DNA from: Tanypteryx hageni
Lineage: Eukaryota; Arthropoda; Insecta; Odonata; Petaluridae
Length of the DNA: 64,000 bases
Assembly: GCA_028673005.1 (NCBI GenBank)
Contig: CM054120.1
Coordinates: 76,877,533-76,941,532 of the forward strand
Reading direction: 5' to 3'
Position numbers and translations under genes: made by a program. The notes beneath the pieces are model-generated. The model worked only from the letters and a program-made list of their open reading frames with translations, was not told where the DNA came from and did not search any database. Positions 45,331 to 59,010 of this stretch are shown piece after piece. How positions within the stretch are numbered: the first letter of the stretch is position 1; every line of letters starts with the position of its first letter.

Positions 45331-48050
45331 AGCACCGACTACATGATAATTAGTAAAATTTGAAGCTTAGTGAAACGAATTAACTTGGAAAGAAAAATAA
45401 TAACGAAACGCTAAAACCAAAGGGACAGAATGATGAGGATTGACGATGTAAAGATTGGTTAAATACGACGGTGAAGCAACGAAGTATAGCAGAACAGCGG
45501 TAAATTTAACGTATGGTAGAGAAAAACAGGCCACATGGGGAGAAGATCAATCACGGATGCGTTAGCTGTTCTATTAATACGTTTAGATAAGCAGTGAGGC
45601 AAGAGTTGAATTGTAAATACGGATCTCAAAGTTCTGGAGCTCTTTAATGGGATTGCGAGGAGGTTAATACGGTACCCCACAAAGAGCAATATAAATCCAA
45701 GAAAAGTTTCCTCAAAGGGTTATACTCCAACAAGTTTTCATTCCTTCGATTATACCCTTACGTCATTAATAGATGAACTCGGAGAGAACAACTAGAGAGT
45801 AGGAATTCAACAGAACTATGAAGAGCCCCTAAATAACATCACGGATGCTGTCTACCTAGGACAATACCAAGTCCTAAGATCAAGAAACAGAATAAACCTA
45901 ATTAAAACTTTGTTTCTTAAACATTGAAGTACATTACCCAAAAAGTACAGTACGAAGAATAATATCAAGAACATTGAGGATGGTTCCAATCAATGAGACC
46001 GAGGAAGATGCACAAAAATATAATAAAGCCTCTCTGATTTCGAACGCCAAACAAAAAAGTACACACCGTACTTTGATATACTAGAAATACAAACTTGGAA
46101 GTGTGCCCTACATAACAACATTAATAAAAATAAGCAACTCAAGAACAATTGAATCCGATGGAGTAAAATAAAAAACTTAAAGATATAATAAAAACATTAT
46201 GTATGGACGTATGAGGACAAACAAAAACCACCATTACGATGAAAGAGACATGGAATTAATATAGGCAAAAAACGTGCCAGGTATGTATTTCACAAATATT
46301 TTTAATAACAAACACATAGGTCGCTGGGTGTTGATTCCTCGAAAAAATTCGTTACCGATAATATTTGTGTCAGATTATTATTAAATATGGATTTTAGTCG
46401 ATATAAATTATTTCCATTGCAATTTATTTAAATAATTCTCCGCTACACACGTTTTTCCTAAATAAATATTTACAAATTCTAACGATTTTTAAGAGCGGCT
46501 CCATGTAAATAGGACCAAAGGATTTACATCAGCCAGGATTTTCTTTTTTGCCAGATCTTTCCGAGAGCGAGGACGTTGAGCTACTAGGTTTATCGAGGTG
46601 TGAGAGAATATTAAGACCGAGTATTTGACCGAAGAATGCGAACAGGAGTATTTAAGGGAGATGGAGAGGGAGAGAAGGTGGGCAGACGGCATCACGAGTG
46701 GAAAATGAAGCCTCAAAACTTCAAACTCAATTTTATACGTGTTCGGAATTCGATCCCGTCCGGGAAACATTCGCTCCAAAAGTTTCTTCTACCTTCGAAT
46801 ACTGCCTTAAAACTACGAGAAACATCCAAACAGCAGCTACAGCTCCCATATAAAAAGTTAAACGAAGTTTCGGTATGTTTTTGTAATCGGAAGCCGGTAG
46901 ATAAGACTGAAATTGGAACACAAACCGGTCCAGATAATACAGGACGAAAACAGATGAGCGTGGAATAAATAGCATTCTTAAATAGAAACTTTTTGCATTA
47001 AAACAGTTTACAATGCGCGCTTAACGGGAGTAGGCGAAAAACGTCTTACCGCAGTTTGTGCGAAAGCAATGACAGACAGTTTTACAAAATTTAGTTTATG
47101 AAATCAGTAAAAATATTGGTGTAAATACGCTGTCAAGCTATTATTCAATTTCCTTTAATACCTTTAATTGGTTGTAAGATGAAAACATTTCATTCGATGG
47201 CACAAAATTTACATTCAAAGGAAAATATCAGTTTATAAAAAAGCAAAACTGCTCCAATTAGAAATGCCAATCATATTCCTCACAGTTGGTTACAAAAATA
47301 CGCATTTTTTATTCTTTACTACGAATTTCATTCGTATTTATAGAATTTTGAGATGGAAAAAAATATTTATTTCTTTAGTCATATGTACCTGCGTAAGTCA
47401 GACTCGCGTCTTATCCTTACTCTTAATTGAAATTTGGCGTTGATATGAACGTAGTTTCACAAAGGTAACCTGTGGTTAAAATTACGGAAGAAATAATAAG
47501 TTTAACTTTGCAATTAGGGAATCAAAGTTGTATCGGTCTATAATCTAATTAAACGACATTCTGTAGCTTGAAAATCATGTGAAAAACTTCAAGGAGAAAT
47601 GATGGGATAGCTTCGAAAAATAAAAAGTACATGTAAATTACATATACGAGTTGTTACTTTGAAGCGACTTAAAAGAAGGAATAATGAACGGTAGGATAGT
47701 ATTTTTCAGGAAATAAGTCGCAGAGACGGAAAATTAACGATGAATAAAACTATGGGTTTAAATAAATGTATCCGCTATTGCGAATTGCCTCCGAGGCTCT
47801 CTCGGCAGTCTTTGTGATTATTTGAAAATTTCAGTGGTGATTCATCGATAGTAGATCCTACAAAAAACCGCTACCTGAGTTATCGATTGGAACCCGGCCA
47901 TAGGGCGGGATTGATAATTTTTTTAAATTCGCAATCTGGCAATTCTCTCATAAAACAGTCCTATAATGCGGGAAGTAAACTCAAATCTGACTATTGGCCG
48001 ATTCAATGTAAGGTAGCTCCAACAGTCATAATACTTTTGGGAAAAAAGAC
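45331..48050. other. No supported gene
   Basis: Frames up to 110 codons (46636-46968 plus) show no recognisable family; otherwise AT-rich. Confidence 0.5.
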
Positions 48051-48083
48051 GCGCATTTCGGCTATAAAACAGCCCTCATCAGC
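48051..48083 (-). other. Hammerhead-like motif, copy 2
   Basis: The minus strand reads CGCTGATGAGGGCTG, a TTTTAT loop, then AGCCGAAATGCGC. It has CTGATGA, a four-pair GGCT/AGCC stem, and GAAA in hammerhead order. One extra nucleotide lies between CTGATGA and the stem compared with the canonical core. Confidence 0.5.
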
Positions 48084-50389
48084 GATTGTAGATGCTAATT
48101 TATCCTTCTTTAGAACATACTCCCGATTAATCGCCACTGACGCCGGCTGCTTTGCAGCTGAATTGCGAAACTGGTTTTTCCAACCTTTTTACGGGTATTG
48201 GAGACACAGTTTGTCAGTCCCCCTCTATATTATCAACAACGGTTGTTTTACAGCTTAATTTCATAAAGGATAAAGTAATGACTGGACTCGATAAAAAATA
48301 TTTCGCCTGAAAAGCCAGAAATGCGTCGAGAATGGAATACATTCATACCGCAAAGAATTACGGTTGGCTGAGGATCATTTAATCGATTTTATTCAAATTT
48401 GAATTGACGGAACCTGGGTTGCTAAAATTTACTAGAACTTAATTTTGTAAATGTATTAAGCTTGAAAAAGCTGTATTAATACTTCCGGCGTACACGTAGG
48501 AGATTGTCCGCATGGAGCTACAGAGGAAGTCCATTTGTTGCCACACAAAACTTAATTTGAATTGCTTGTTGCGATAGACAAAATTTTCTACAAGTGGATG
48601 TGATGTACCTATTCTTCAAATTCTTTTCTTGGCTCGCTTTTCGGACGCGCCAAACTCTCACAGAAATTAATTACAAAAGTGGAGGAATTACATGGCATGA
48701 GGTAGTTTCAAAATCTGGCCCCTAACATTAGTGCGTGCAGTTTGTGTAATGTAGAAGACGACTTCAGGGCACTTTGTCCATTTTTTCGTGAAATATTTTA
48801 AATAAAATTGTCGAGCAATTGCAAATTTCATTCACGACTGGAACTATTTTTATTTGAAATTACCAAAGCCGTTGTTTTTATTCTCCGAACATATCGTCTT
48901 CTCGTTTAGCTAGTTCTCCCGTTTTTTAAACGGGTTACTCCCGATGCATTTCGGTGTTTTAAGCTGTACCCAAAACATTTTTGGAAATCGCCCCTTTTTC
49001 TCTATTAGTGGACCATTTGACCGCGAATCCTTACAGCCAATGCTTTTCTGCTTTAATAGCAAGCCACCATTCGTAAATAAAATTGATATTGGAATTTGAA
49101 TTTTATGAGGCAGTTCAAATAAGAATTATCCACTTCGCCTTATGGCTGGGTTCCAATTCATAAACTAGATATCTACGTCAGCCATAAATTTACAATCTTC
49201 TATCGTTATCACACAATATGGCCGCTTTGAAGCTGAAATGTGCATGTTTTTCCCAAGCTTTTCAGGCTACTGAAGCTACCTAATTTACAAAAGCAATTAG
49301 ATCACTAAATACAAGGCAGTAATTTGATTAATAAATAAAAACGAAATTTCAACGGGGTTTAAAATTTATTGAAATATCTCATTCTCTGCCACCCCATCTC
49401 TGTGTAATTGCATATTACTGCGTAAATATCTACCATTCTCTGATTGTATGTGTCCATTTTTTTCTACGATTCTCCAAATTGAACCGAAGATGATGGTATC
49501 GTCCACGTTTCGGTCGCTTGATCATTAAAGATGGCCATTTCTGATCTTATATCCTTATACTGTGCCTAGAGCTGCAGCTCAAATTCAAAACGTATAAAGG
49601 CCAAACAGAAAATTACGAAATTAAGGTCAAGTAGAACGTAACAATAATAAGCATCACTGAAAATTATGGTAAACATTCCAACAAAAACAAACTATCGAAC
49701 CATATCTTAGCATTCAAAATTTTGTTATTATTTCCTAACCTCATTTCACTCCGTTCTGCTTCCCTCTTTTTCCCTATATTTCTCATTATTCGCCGTAATT
49801 TATGTGCCCCCGTGTAATCTCCGCAAAAGTCCTATCATTCATCATTCCTCCTGTTTCAAATTAACCACACTTAAACATTCCATTTGAGGATATTCTTTTA
49901 ACTTTTCCGATTTAACAGATCCCAGCACTTCTCGTCTAAATTGTTATAGAGCTCCATAATTTGATTTCGGAAATAAAAGAGGAGTTCGGGAATTCTCCCT
50001 CGAACGCAGAGAGGGGATTGTGGACTCCTGGGATTCGCAGCGGACGTCAGACCGCGAGAAATCCGAGCGGGAAAAAGGGCAAACCGAGATTGATGAGATA
50101 GTAGGCCGTCTCTATTTGATTGAGGTTAAAGCCAGCAGATTTCGGAGATCGCACGAAGCAAAAGGCCTCAAAGAGAAATGGAAAATCAATTCCATCGACG
50201 TGAATACCTCCAGCCTCCTTATCAATATCGATAAAATAAATCGGTGTTACAATTGTAAAATGTTAGATAAATTTACTTTTTAGCTTGTAATGATTCGGAC
50301 GATTGTCGCCATCCATCAACAGACATATTGTGAGAGCGTAAAACAGCCACACCGTTTGCGGTTTCAGCAGCACTTGAAATATGCCGTCG
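48084..50389. other. No supported gene
   Basis: An 87-codon frame at 50020-50283 begins in a more GC-balanced patch with charged residues (DREKSEREKGQTEIDEI), but no homology is recognised. Confidence 0.45.
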
Positions 50390-50500
50390 GATGAAAAGAA
50401 CCAATCAGCGAGGATCTAGTTCTGTTGATGACGCAACAACGGTTGCCGCGAGAAGAAAGGAGCCAATCAGCGTGGTGTGTTTCTGTCAAAAAGAGATGAC
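50390..50500 (+). repeat. Short imperfect direct repeat
   Basis: GAACCAATCAGCGAGG with following TTCTGT recurs about 60 bases on as GAGCCAATCAGCGTGG with TTCTGT. Confidence 0.6.
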
Positions 50501-50767
50501 TGGTCTCTTTCATCCAAGGGCAATTTCGAAAGCCATATCAACGCAATGCGGCACTGCAACTCCGCAAACTGACTGAAAACTTCCAGAACGTTAGCAGGTA
50601 AAGATAGGAATAATTTGGAAACGAAAAAAGGTAAAGAATAAATGACGTCTTGCCACACCAAAAATACGTAAAAATCAAGATTTTAACTCCTTAACCGTAA
50701 GATTACGGAGAAAAACATCGATTGACTGACGAAACGTACAAATGAGTTAATTTCTATAATATACTAG

Positions 50768-50953
50768 GTCTAACTTGAGCTCCGATAACCAAGAAATGTT
50801 GCAGTTGGTAGACGTCAAAAATGATTCCGACCAATCACTGAACGGCAACGTTGCCACATCATGCGCAATCGCCGTTCCTGTATTTCCCTTTGCTCTCTGC
50901 TTGGAAGTAACGTCGACCCTCTCTCCTGCTTTAAGTGGGAGCTCAAGTAAGAC
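50768..50953. mobile_element. Small inverted-repeat element (MITE) with central GGCAACGTTGCC
   Basis: Termini GTCTAACTTGAGCTC and, reversed, GTCTTACTTGAGCTC. At 186 bp it is non-coding. The palindrome GGCAACGTTGCC is at 50844-50855. Relatives are at 1801-2015 and 45194-45330. The target duplication is unclear, so the superfamily is not assigned. Confidence 0.65.
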
Positions 50954-51274
50954 TACGGCTATTATAGATGGTGTCCAAAAAGTAACTATGCACATGGCAA
51001 TAAAAATGTTTTTAATATTTTTTAAATTTGTTTATGAGATTGTAGACAGTTGTTTCCTCTCTCAATCGTCAAGATCGTATGGTGAAAATATTTTTAATCA
51101 CTGTTCTAATCTTTTGCTTCCGTGATTATTGACAACATTACAATAAACAACTTTATTAGTGCACAGTGACTTTTTGAACACCCTGTAGATTGCATAATCG
51201 ATAAAACGAACTTTAATTATAAAGTATAGAGATGCATACTTAGAAGACGTAAGGTTAAAACGAGATTTCCCTAA

Positions 51275-51620
51275 ACGTCTTCGGAAAAAGTCCTTGGAGT
51301 ACACAGCAGAGAGGTGCATGTCATAACGAGATTTTCCTGTGCGATTCCGTTCTTCGCAATCTCGTCAGTCGCTTGAAATATGCCAGTGGGAGAGAATTTA
51401 AGCATAACTCGATGAGACACGCAGAGATAGAACAATACCTTGGCTCGAGAAATCTCCCAAGCTACTTTGCGACGAATAATGTTTCCGAGCAAAAAATCTT
51501 TGTTCTTTGAGAGTCGTGACTATGCCTTCATTTTCTTCCTTCATCGCAGTCTTAGCATTCTAGTTGTGAGAGAAATATTTACCGCCGCGAGTCTAAGCTG
51601 TCCTTTAAAAACACGACGCG
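51275..51620 (+). repeat. Unclassified ~340-bp dispersed repeat, copy 1
   Basis: Shares ordered blocks with 60147-60490: GGAGTA...AGCAGAGA, CTTCGCAAT...CAGTCGC, CGACGAATAATGTTTCCGAG, CTTTGTTC...GAGAGTCGT and GTGAGAGAAA. Both copies are in the same orientation. Minus frames in both contain TPRTF and CVS-RV motifs, but stops and drift argue against a conserved protein. Class unknown. Confidence 0.8.
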
Positions 51621-53525
51621 GCTTAAATAGAATAAAAACAATGTCCCTTCTTTTCCCTACTATCCTTCATGTTTGCTATATGGCAACGTTCCCTGCGATA
51701 TGGCAACGTCGCCCGCTCCATTGATATGCCATAGCTCAAGTCACACTTCGGATAAAATACAATAATTTCATTGGTATCGGTTGTATATACAGAACTACAA
51801 ACGCGTACAATCATAGTATTTTCGGATAGTTAAACATATTAAAATGATTTATTAATGTTAATAGCAGCAACGGATATGTCAAAATGCTACCAGGAGTAAA
51901 GAAACAGCAAGTTACCGAAGAGTAAGCATGAAAGCCATCGGAACCTTGAATATACAAGCAGGGTACCTTGATGGAGTTTGGAGGAATGTGTCGCCCCCTC
52001 TCTTCCCCCAACACTCATATCGCCGAAACAAATCCTTACGTGAACAAGGACGTTTGCGCTGCCCGTTGTTACCGATTATAATCTCTTTGTCAAGAAACCA
52101 TTGTGTTATATAATAGTCAATAAATAATGCATAAGCAAAAATTAATTGCTACATATCGATCATATTAGCACATAACACATTTCTGCTCATCTTTTCCCCA
52201 AAAAAGGCGGTCAAACCTTTCGCCAAGACGCGCTCAAGGTATAATTATGATATCGCATCCCAATTTTTCGACATAAAAAGCTCATCTTTCGCAAAATGTT
52301 GACCGTCGTAATCAAACTGTAAGTAAAAAAAAGACGCTTCATTATTTATAAGGCTGCGACACTCATCGGAATATACGTGAACGTGGAAATTTCGTACGTT
52401 TCACAGTCGGAAAACGGAAAGAAATTTGACATTATTCGAGCATAGCTATGCAACACTTATGGCTTCCGTCACGTGGTCCTTCAGGGAGTCCTAACCCATT
52501 CCGTACCTTCTAAACCCTGGCACTGGACAGACTTCCTGAATTTTTTCGTAGTCTGCCGATGAGACCACATAAGTACACAATCCGTATCTTAAAATGCAAT
52601 AACACCAAAATAAAATAACCCATAAGTTCCTATTTAATACGCTAGGCTGGTAGTGCCCAGCGAGGGCGTTATCGCGCATCGTAGGACATTCTCCAAAACT
52701 TGGGCGACTTTCGTTATAACTTGTTTTACTTCATACAAATACCAACAATTTAATGCTAGAAACTCCTGGCCAAAAAAATACATTAAATTTCATTCGCATT
52801 TATGAAAGAGAACATTAGCAAATATGCCGTAGATACCCAACTGTCCAGGCGAATATTAAGGCCACTTCCACAATCGTAAGTAAAATTTCTACTGGTTTTT
52901 CAGCTTTACAATATGACAACGAATCGAGAAAAAGATACACGCTATTTACCATTTTCCAGAAAAGCCGAAAACAGAAATACTCAAAGAATTAATTTTAAGA
53001 GTAAATTGAAATATTTTATTCGAGGCCTTGGGGACAAATAAAAAGGAATCTGAAATTGCGTTTTAAAACGAGGGAACGCTTGAAAAAATACGGACGGCGA
53101 ATGGCTTTTCGTATAATTTCGAGTTTATTCCCTATAAAATTCATGCAGAACGCTCGACTTTACGAGCCCAGATTACCAAATAATATACCGTCGAAAGATA
53201 TTTTTATAGTTACTTAATTTTCTCCTCCGAAATAGGACTAGCGAGTTTGGTGAGAGTTTTAACCTTTAACTAGTGAGACGGAATTATGATCACACTGCAG
53301 CTGAGGCGCGCTCTCCCAGACCACTAATATTTTAAGCGTTTTATTAAATAAAATACGTCCATTTGGACGTCTGTGCACTTGTTTAAATTGAAATGGTGAC
53401 GAAACCATAAACGATGTAGAGCCGTGGCGGTATAGCCACATAAAAAATAAGAAACGCGCTAATATAATCCATGTTCCCGGATATCACTGCACTTGTTATA
53501 TTATAAAATATTTACTAGTTATATC
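51621..53525. other. No gene recognised
   Basis: Contains GGCAACGTT motifs at about 51680 and 51702 and a TAGCTCAAGTCAC edge near 51733, a possible fragment of the 50768-type element; otherwise AT-rich. Confidence 0.5.
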
Positions 53526-54006
53526 GTGCTGTAGTGGAGGGTATACGGTGGTATATGCCGTATACCCTCTGCCTTTTTCGAATGAATAGGGTATACCCTC
53601 TGCGTTCTCAAACAAATAGCGTATACCCTGGCCTTAGGAGAAATTATACAGGTTGATTTCAAAAAAACAGCTAATTCCTCCTTTTTTCGTGGCCTCAAAT
53701 ATTGAAGCTGCACCTGCAATCCCTGAAAATCTGAGGCCCACAGGTTTAATACCAATATTCTAATACTACTTTTGTTTCGATCAGATTGAAAATAAATACT
53801 GTACTTCTTATTTTTTATATACATCGATAAAATATAATTGAAATAAAATTTTCAAGGAAATTCTAAGTAAGCTCATACGTTTTGCCCTGCAATCGTAACA
53901 CTGTAGTCGTACTTTGTTTGCTCTTTAAAAATATTGGGTAAGACCCTCCCCCTCAAAATTTGACTTCCGTATACGGTATACCCTCTGCTTTTTTACGACT
54001 ACAGTA
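53526..54006. mobile_element. Element with GTATACCC palindromic motifs and inverted ends
   Basis: The left edge GTGCTGTAGTGGAGGGTATAC and reversed right edge GTACTGTAGTCG...GAGGGTATAC are similar. GGGTATAC or its complement occurs at about 53535, 53560, 53589, 53620, 53977 and 54009, several times followed by CTCTGC. The inner 300 bp is AT-rich and non-coding. No target duplication was identified. Confidence 0.55.
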
Positions 54007-54009
54007 CTG

Positions 54010-55683
54010 GGTATACCTATAATCATATTTTCTGCGTGTAATACTCTGTCATGAGGGTAATCAAACGAAAAAACTTAGTTTTCACTTTGTTTCTTCGTAA
54101 AATGTAAACTGGCGGAAAGTAGCGGCGTCATTTGTCACTATAACTTGGGCGATGACTCACTGACCGCACCTCAGCAGTTAAAGGTTCAAGACCATTAAAG
54201 ATTTTTTATCATGCTTTCATTCAGATAAGACGAACCTCGGGTCACAGATCATAAAAGACGGCTAAAAGTCAGTCGAAAGAGTCGATTCAGGAAAAAACAT
54301 CTCGAGTCTCAAATGTTTCACTTCGCGAGTTGAATTCAGACGAAAATAAGTTCCGTCCGGGAATCATAAACCCGTTATTTACCTCAAGCTCCCGCTTACA
54401 GTACAAGGGATTAGGGAACTCGGGGCAGAAAGTAAAGAGTGCTCGCAAGCTGAATATTTTAGCAGCTGGTATATCGCGTAAGTTTAGGGAGAAGAGATTC
54501 CAACAAGATAAAAACGGGCCGTTTCCCATAAACTAGAAGAGTAAAACGACACAAAAACCTCAAAATTTTGCTGTAGTTAATTTTTATAAGATGAACATTT
54601 TTTAATTTAATGGACTGTTGAAATTGATTAGAAAGACTTCAAAATTATCGTTTATATTTCCAGGATGAAATGCAAACTAAAAAATAAAAGAAATACACCA
54701 CTAAAAAATAAGAAACTTCCGCTGCACATTGGGGCCTCAGCATAATTTTCACTTTAATTAATTACGAACAAATATGAGCATAAACTCTCAATCCATTTTA
54801 CTCAAACCGTGAAAAACAACACTTTTAATGATTTCATATCCTTCTGTTAACAAACTAGAAAAAAATTTCACCAACAACTACGAGTTAATAATAATTTATA
54901 GCTGTTTTTTATTTTAAAATACGAACGTTTTCAGGATAAAGGAAAAATGTGATAAAATGGGACGTCTGTTCACATTACGTACGTTCAAAAAGACGAAATT
55001 TGACAACCATGCTCGGCGGATAGTTTGTGTTGTTTAAAAATATATATAATTGTTGAAATCGACTAATTAATGTAGAAGTACCGAAATTAATTGAACATCG
55101 GAAAAATCGTTAACAAAGTTGTATCCCGTAGTACGCCAAGCGCTTGATGAGTGATTTCCGACATTTCGACGTAAATTTATTCCCGTCACACATTAAGTCG
55201 GGCATTATAAAATTTTATTAACTTAGCTGTGACCTAATGCTCATGCACCGTGAAATATAATACACATTCGAACGTATCTTTAACTCGAATTTTTGAAAGG
55301 CGAACTTTTTCTATCTCCCCTTAGGGTTCGAGGTGTCGAGCTCCGACTGTACTTGTCAATTTTCAAAGCTTTTCGTCCGGCAGAAACAAATGTCACGTAT
55401 ATTCCAACACAACCGTAATTAAATTAAGACTAAATGGGACCATCTAAAAATAAAACGTCCATTAGGTGTATCAGTCGCCTATTTCAAACGAATTACAAAA
55501 TGGCGAGGTAATATACGCCTCGAAAAAAATCTAAGGAAGACAGCGAGAAATAAATTTTACGAACGGGTTTGAAAATGCCTGGAATGAAATGAATGAAAAT
55601 TCGAGCGGTTCTACGAGCAGAGAAAGAATGAGAAAGGAGGAAGCGAGGAAGATGTAATTCCCTTTCCCAGGACCCGCGTTAGA
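54010..55683. other. No feature recognised
   Basis: AT-rich, stop-rich. Confidence 0.6.
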
Positions 55684-55691
55684 TGCTACAG

Positions 55692-55995
55692 CAAGTGTTT
55701 TTCAACCGGAGTTTCGCGGAACACTGGTGTTCCGCTGGCATTGCCAAAGTGTACCGCGAAATGCTCCACCGAAAGTAATTTTTCTACAATTTTAGATTTG
55801 TTAATGGATTTAAAAATAAAAAGTATTTTAATTTTGCTCTCACGCTGGGGGGGGGAGAAAATCTATCTATCGAGGAAGAAAAAAGTAGCAGGTTTACAAC
55901 TTCCAACTTGGTAAATTGCGTATGTATATAGGTTTTCTGCCAATTTTTTCTCCATTCCAAAGTGTTCCGCCACTGAAAAAAGTTTGAAAACACTG
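55692..55995. mobile_element. hAT element with perfect 8-bp target duplication
   Basis: TGCTACAG flanks both sides (55684-55691, 55996-56003). Termini CAAGTGTTTTTCAACCGG and, reversed, CAGTGTTTTCAAACTT. The subterminal GTTCCGC/GCGGAACA motif occurs at both ends. The 304-bp body is non-coding. Confidence 0.9.
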
Positions 55996-56003
55996 TGCTA
56001 CAG

Positions 56004-57814
56004 GGTATGCAGCATCGACCTCGCCTCTATTAAAGAGGGTTTCCTTTCCCCACGCATAATTTCGCACGATACGACGCTTTGTCCTTTCGACATACTACGG
56101 CTTCAATAAGATATTCCAAACTATTTTTAAAGAAGCTAAAAATAAAAGGTTCGATATCACAATTTAAAAAGGATTTTTGACTTTGTCGAAGATTCTGCCG
56201 CGTTTCTTTGTTTAAATATTACGGCCACTTCTCATACACACGCGTGACTTTGAGCGAATCTATTTTTTGTGCAAATGGGTCTCAACTTTAATGCTTCATA
56301 GTTTTTTTCCTCTTCCTCGGTAAAGGGCGCATTTTTTCGTAATATTTTTTACACTTCTGCTCCTTTGGCGTAACAAGGTTACGCGCGTGAAAGAACTCCA
56401 TTGTACCCGAACGCGCCAAAAATAAAGGCAAAAGTCGAACACCCCATCTCACGAACCAAAGCCCATTGTGTTTGTCACCCACCCAAAGCAAAAAAAATAC
56501 AAACATCCGAACAACCTCAAATGTGAAGTGTGAGGATCCATTCAAGGCACACACAAACACATTACCAACCCGAGGCAGGACGGTACGAAGTCAGCGAGTT
56601 GATGAAATGAGAGAACAATGGAGCGTGTAGTGGAAAAAAAACTTTGGGAACCTTGCGAGTCGGGGTGCAAAACCAGAGCACGCTTCCTACGAGAGGTTTA
56701 GAAGGATTCTTTCACTCCCTTTGTGAAATTTATTCTCTCCGCCGACCACGCTCTGCTATCGTGCCCTCGTCGAATTACCAGTTTCGGAACAGATTATGCG
56801 AAGCGTTGGAAAAGCATTTTACGCAGCGTGTAATGGGCCATTTAATGCGAGGAAAAACGAACTGCGATTTTCAAAATAAACTTGATTATTAATGGGGAAA
56901 GTGCGATGGTTTTTTCGCATTTATTACCCTGATATTTCGGACTTTGGAACAAAAGCTTACCATAAACTAGAAGAAAGAAGGAAAATGTATGTATATATAT
57001 TATCTTATGAACAAAAAATCGGAGTCTTTGGTGAATATTCTCAAAGGTCGTATACCAAACAATTTGGATTGGAAGTCTGTTAATAAATCGCAAATCACGA
57101 TGGACTTTCAATGCACTACTTTTAAGTAGTAATTAGCGAAAGTTTAAAATGAAAGACCTTTAAAAAACCATGTAACCAAAAGCTCTTTTGTAATATTCAG
57201 GTGAGAAACAAAGCAAAAACTAATTACCGATAATTAAGGAGAAGATTGATCGCCGATCGAAACGAATTCAAAGTCATTTTTGGTCTATTTTATCAATACT
57301 TTAGCACTTCTATCGATTCAAAATGAACTCCAAAACCCAAAATTGGGAAATGGAAAACTGAATGGTCGCCACATTTTCTTAACCCCTTCAACCTGCTGTA
57401 CATTACAATGTAAGTAAATTAATTTTGAAATTACTTTTAAAATATCCTTTCACATGATATTTCATTGAAAACTCGCTGAGCACTTAGTGTGACAACTAAT
57501 TTATCCATTATTACTGCTATCTATTGCAGACTAGTTGAAGTTAAATGACATTAAATACAAGATGGCAGAACAGAAAAAAATTTGCTCCAGGTGTCATAAT
57601 TCTTTTTTGTTTTTGTCGTCGAAACATATTATATTCTTTGAACTTAGATAAAGAAGCCTTCTCATTTCATTATAAAGCAATGTATCCACTTTGTAGATTT
57701 TTGTTGTAACACGTTGCAATTAACATTTCAAACTTCCTTAAAATAAACATTTTTTCAAATTTCTTTTTTTCTATTTCTCTTGAATCTAATTAGCATAATT
57801 CCACATAAGGCAGC
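56004..57814. other. No supported gene
   Basis: Frames of 82-90 codons at 56288-57111 without recognisable family. Confidence 0.5.
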
Positions 57815-58045
57815 CATCCCCAACACGTAGTTCGCAATCTACATGTCGCTCGCAGATCTAACTTAAGTGGCTTGCCCAACTTTTATTGATGGAAAATTTA
57901 AGTATTTTATTTATAAAACGTTTCCAAATTATTTCATACCAATGGTTTTTGAATTATTTGGTGTATGTGAACCATTTTTAATTTCATAACTTTCTTATAT
58001 TTCGCATGCAGCCCGTCAGATACTTTGAATTATAAATGTAACTCG
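57815..58045. mobile_element. Possible hAT remnant
   Basis: CAGCCATCCCCAACACGTAG at the left resembles a hAT end. GCATGCAGCCCGTCAG at the right is a plausible subterminal region. No duplication was found. Confidence 0.35.
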
Positions 58046-58651
58046 TGGTCGGTAGAATGATTGGGACCCCTACCTTAAGACATCTAAACCACCCAGTTAT
58101 GAAGCCCAAAAATCACCAGCCGTAAAATCACGCGCTTCCGATAAATAAACCCGAGACAAGAGAGAACGGTCGATAAAGACGCTATAGAGCATTGTTATTC
58201 CCCCAGGGACGCACATACCCCTCGGAATACGTGAGGAGCTTTTAAGGGGTAAGCGAAAATATTAAGGGTAATATTTTTTCATTTTCGGCATCGATGAATT
58301 ACTTATAATTAAAATGGCTCTGATTTTAGAACTTAAAGTTGCTTTATAAAACGTTTCTATAAACAATGGATTGTTCGATTAAAAATACTGCCGGGCAATC
58401 CATTAAAAGTGTCGGTATCATAATGTTACGTTCTAAGGAGTTCTTTTTCACGAAAGAGACCTCGCACGGTCATTTCGACTGTCTGGAAAACAGTAAAGCA
58501 GGATCATTTTTGGACTATATATACGTGTAAACATTGGTTATTTATTTTAATTTAAGTATTTTCATTTGATAATGTTAAGTAGATGATTCTTTAAATTATT
58601 CCAGCTAGCGAGTCACATATAGAAAGATTAAATGCCAATGATACAAATCAC

Positions 58652-59010
58652 GGGCTCCAAACACGCGCCCCTCGGGCCAAATGCAGTTCGAAAACTACTC
58701 TCGTTACTTTGATTTTACTGCAGGTAAGTGGAAGAGAGCGATCATGGGCAGAAAAAGTGACAGGAGGTTACTATAAAGTTTTAATCCTACGGAACAGGGC
58801 GATAGCAAGCGTACATTAACACGTTGACCATTCTTAGCGTCTGCAGGATGGAAGGTGAAGTATTGAAGCTTTATATCCACGAAAGCAATCAAATCCAAGA
58901 TAGAGCACGAGTAAAAATCTGCACTTGACCCGTGGTTACCGTTTCAACAAAAAATATAATCTATTTACGGCCTGCCCTACATTTTGTTATCTATTTGGCC
59001 CCCATGCAAT
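58652..59010. mobile_element. Possible hAT remnant
   Basis: CGGGCTCCAAACACGCGCCC followed by CTCGGGCC at the left and TTTGGCCCCCATGC near 58995 resemble hAT subterminal sequence. Ends are not defined. Confidence 0.35.

Noticed and set aside
47887..48258. 123-codon plus ORF
   Set aside because: Overlaps the dispersed hammerhead-like repeat and has no recognisable family.
50020..50283. 87-codon plus ORF with charged N-terminus
   Set aside because: No homology recognised and no splice evidence; kept only as a note.
56644..56892. 82-codon plus ORF
   Set aside because: Length expected by chance; no motif recognised.
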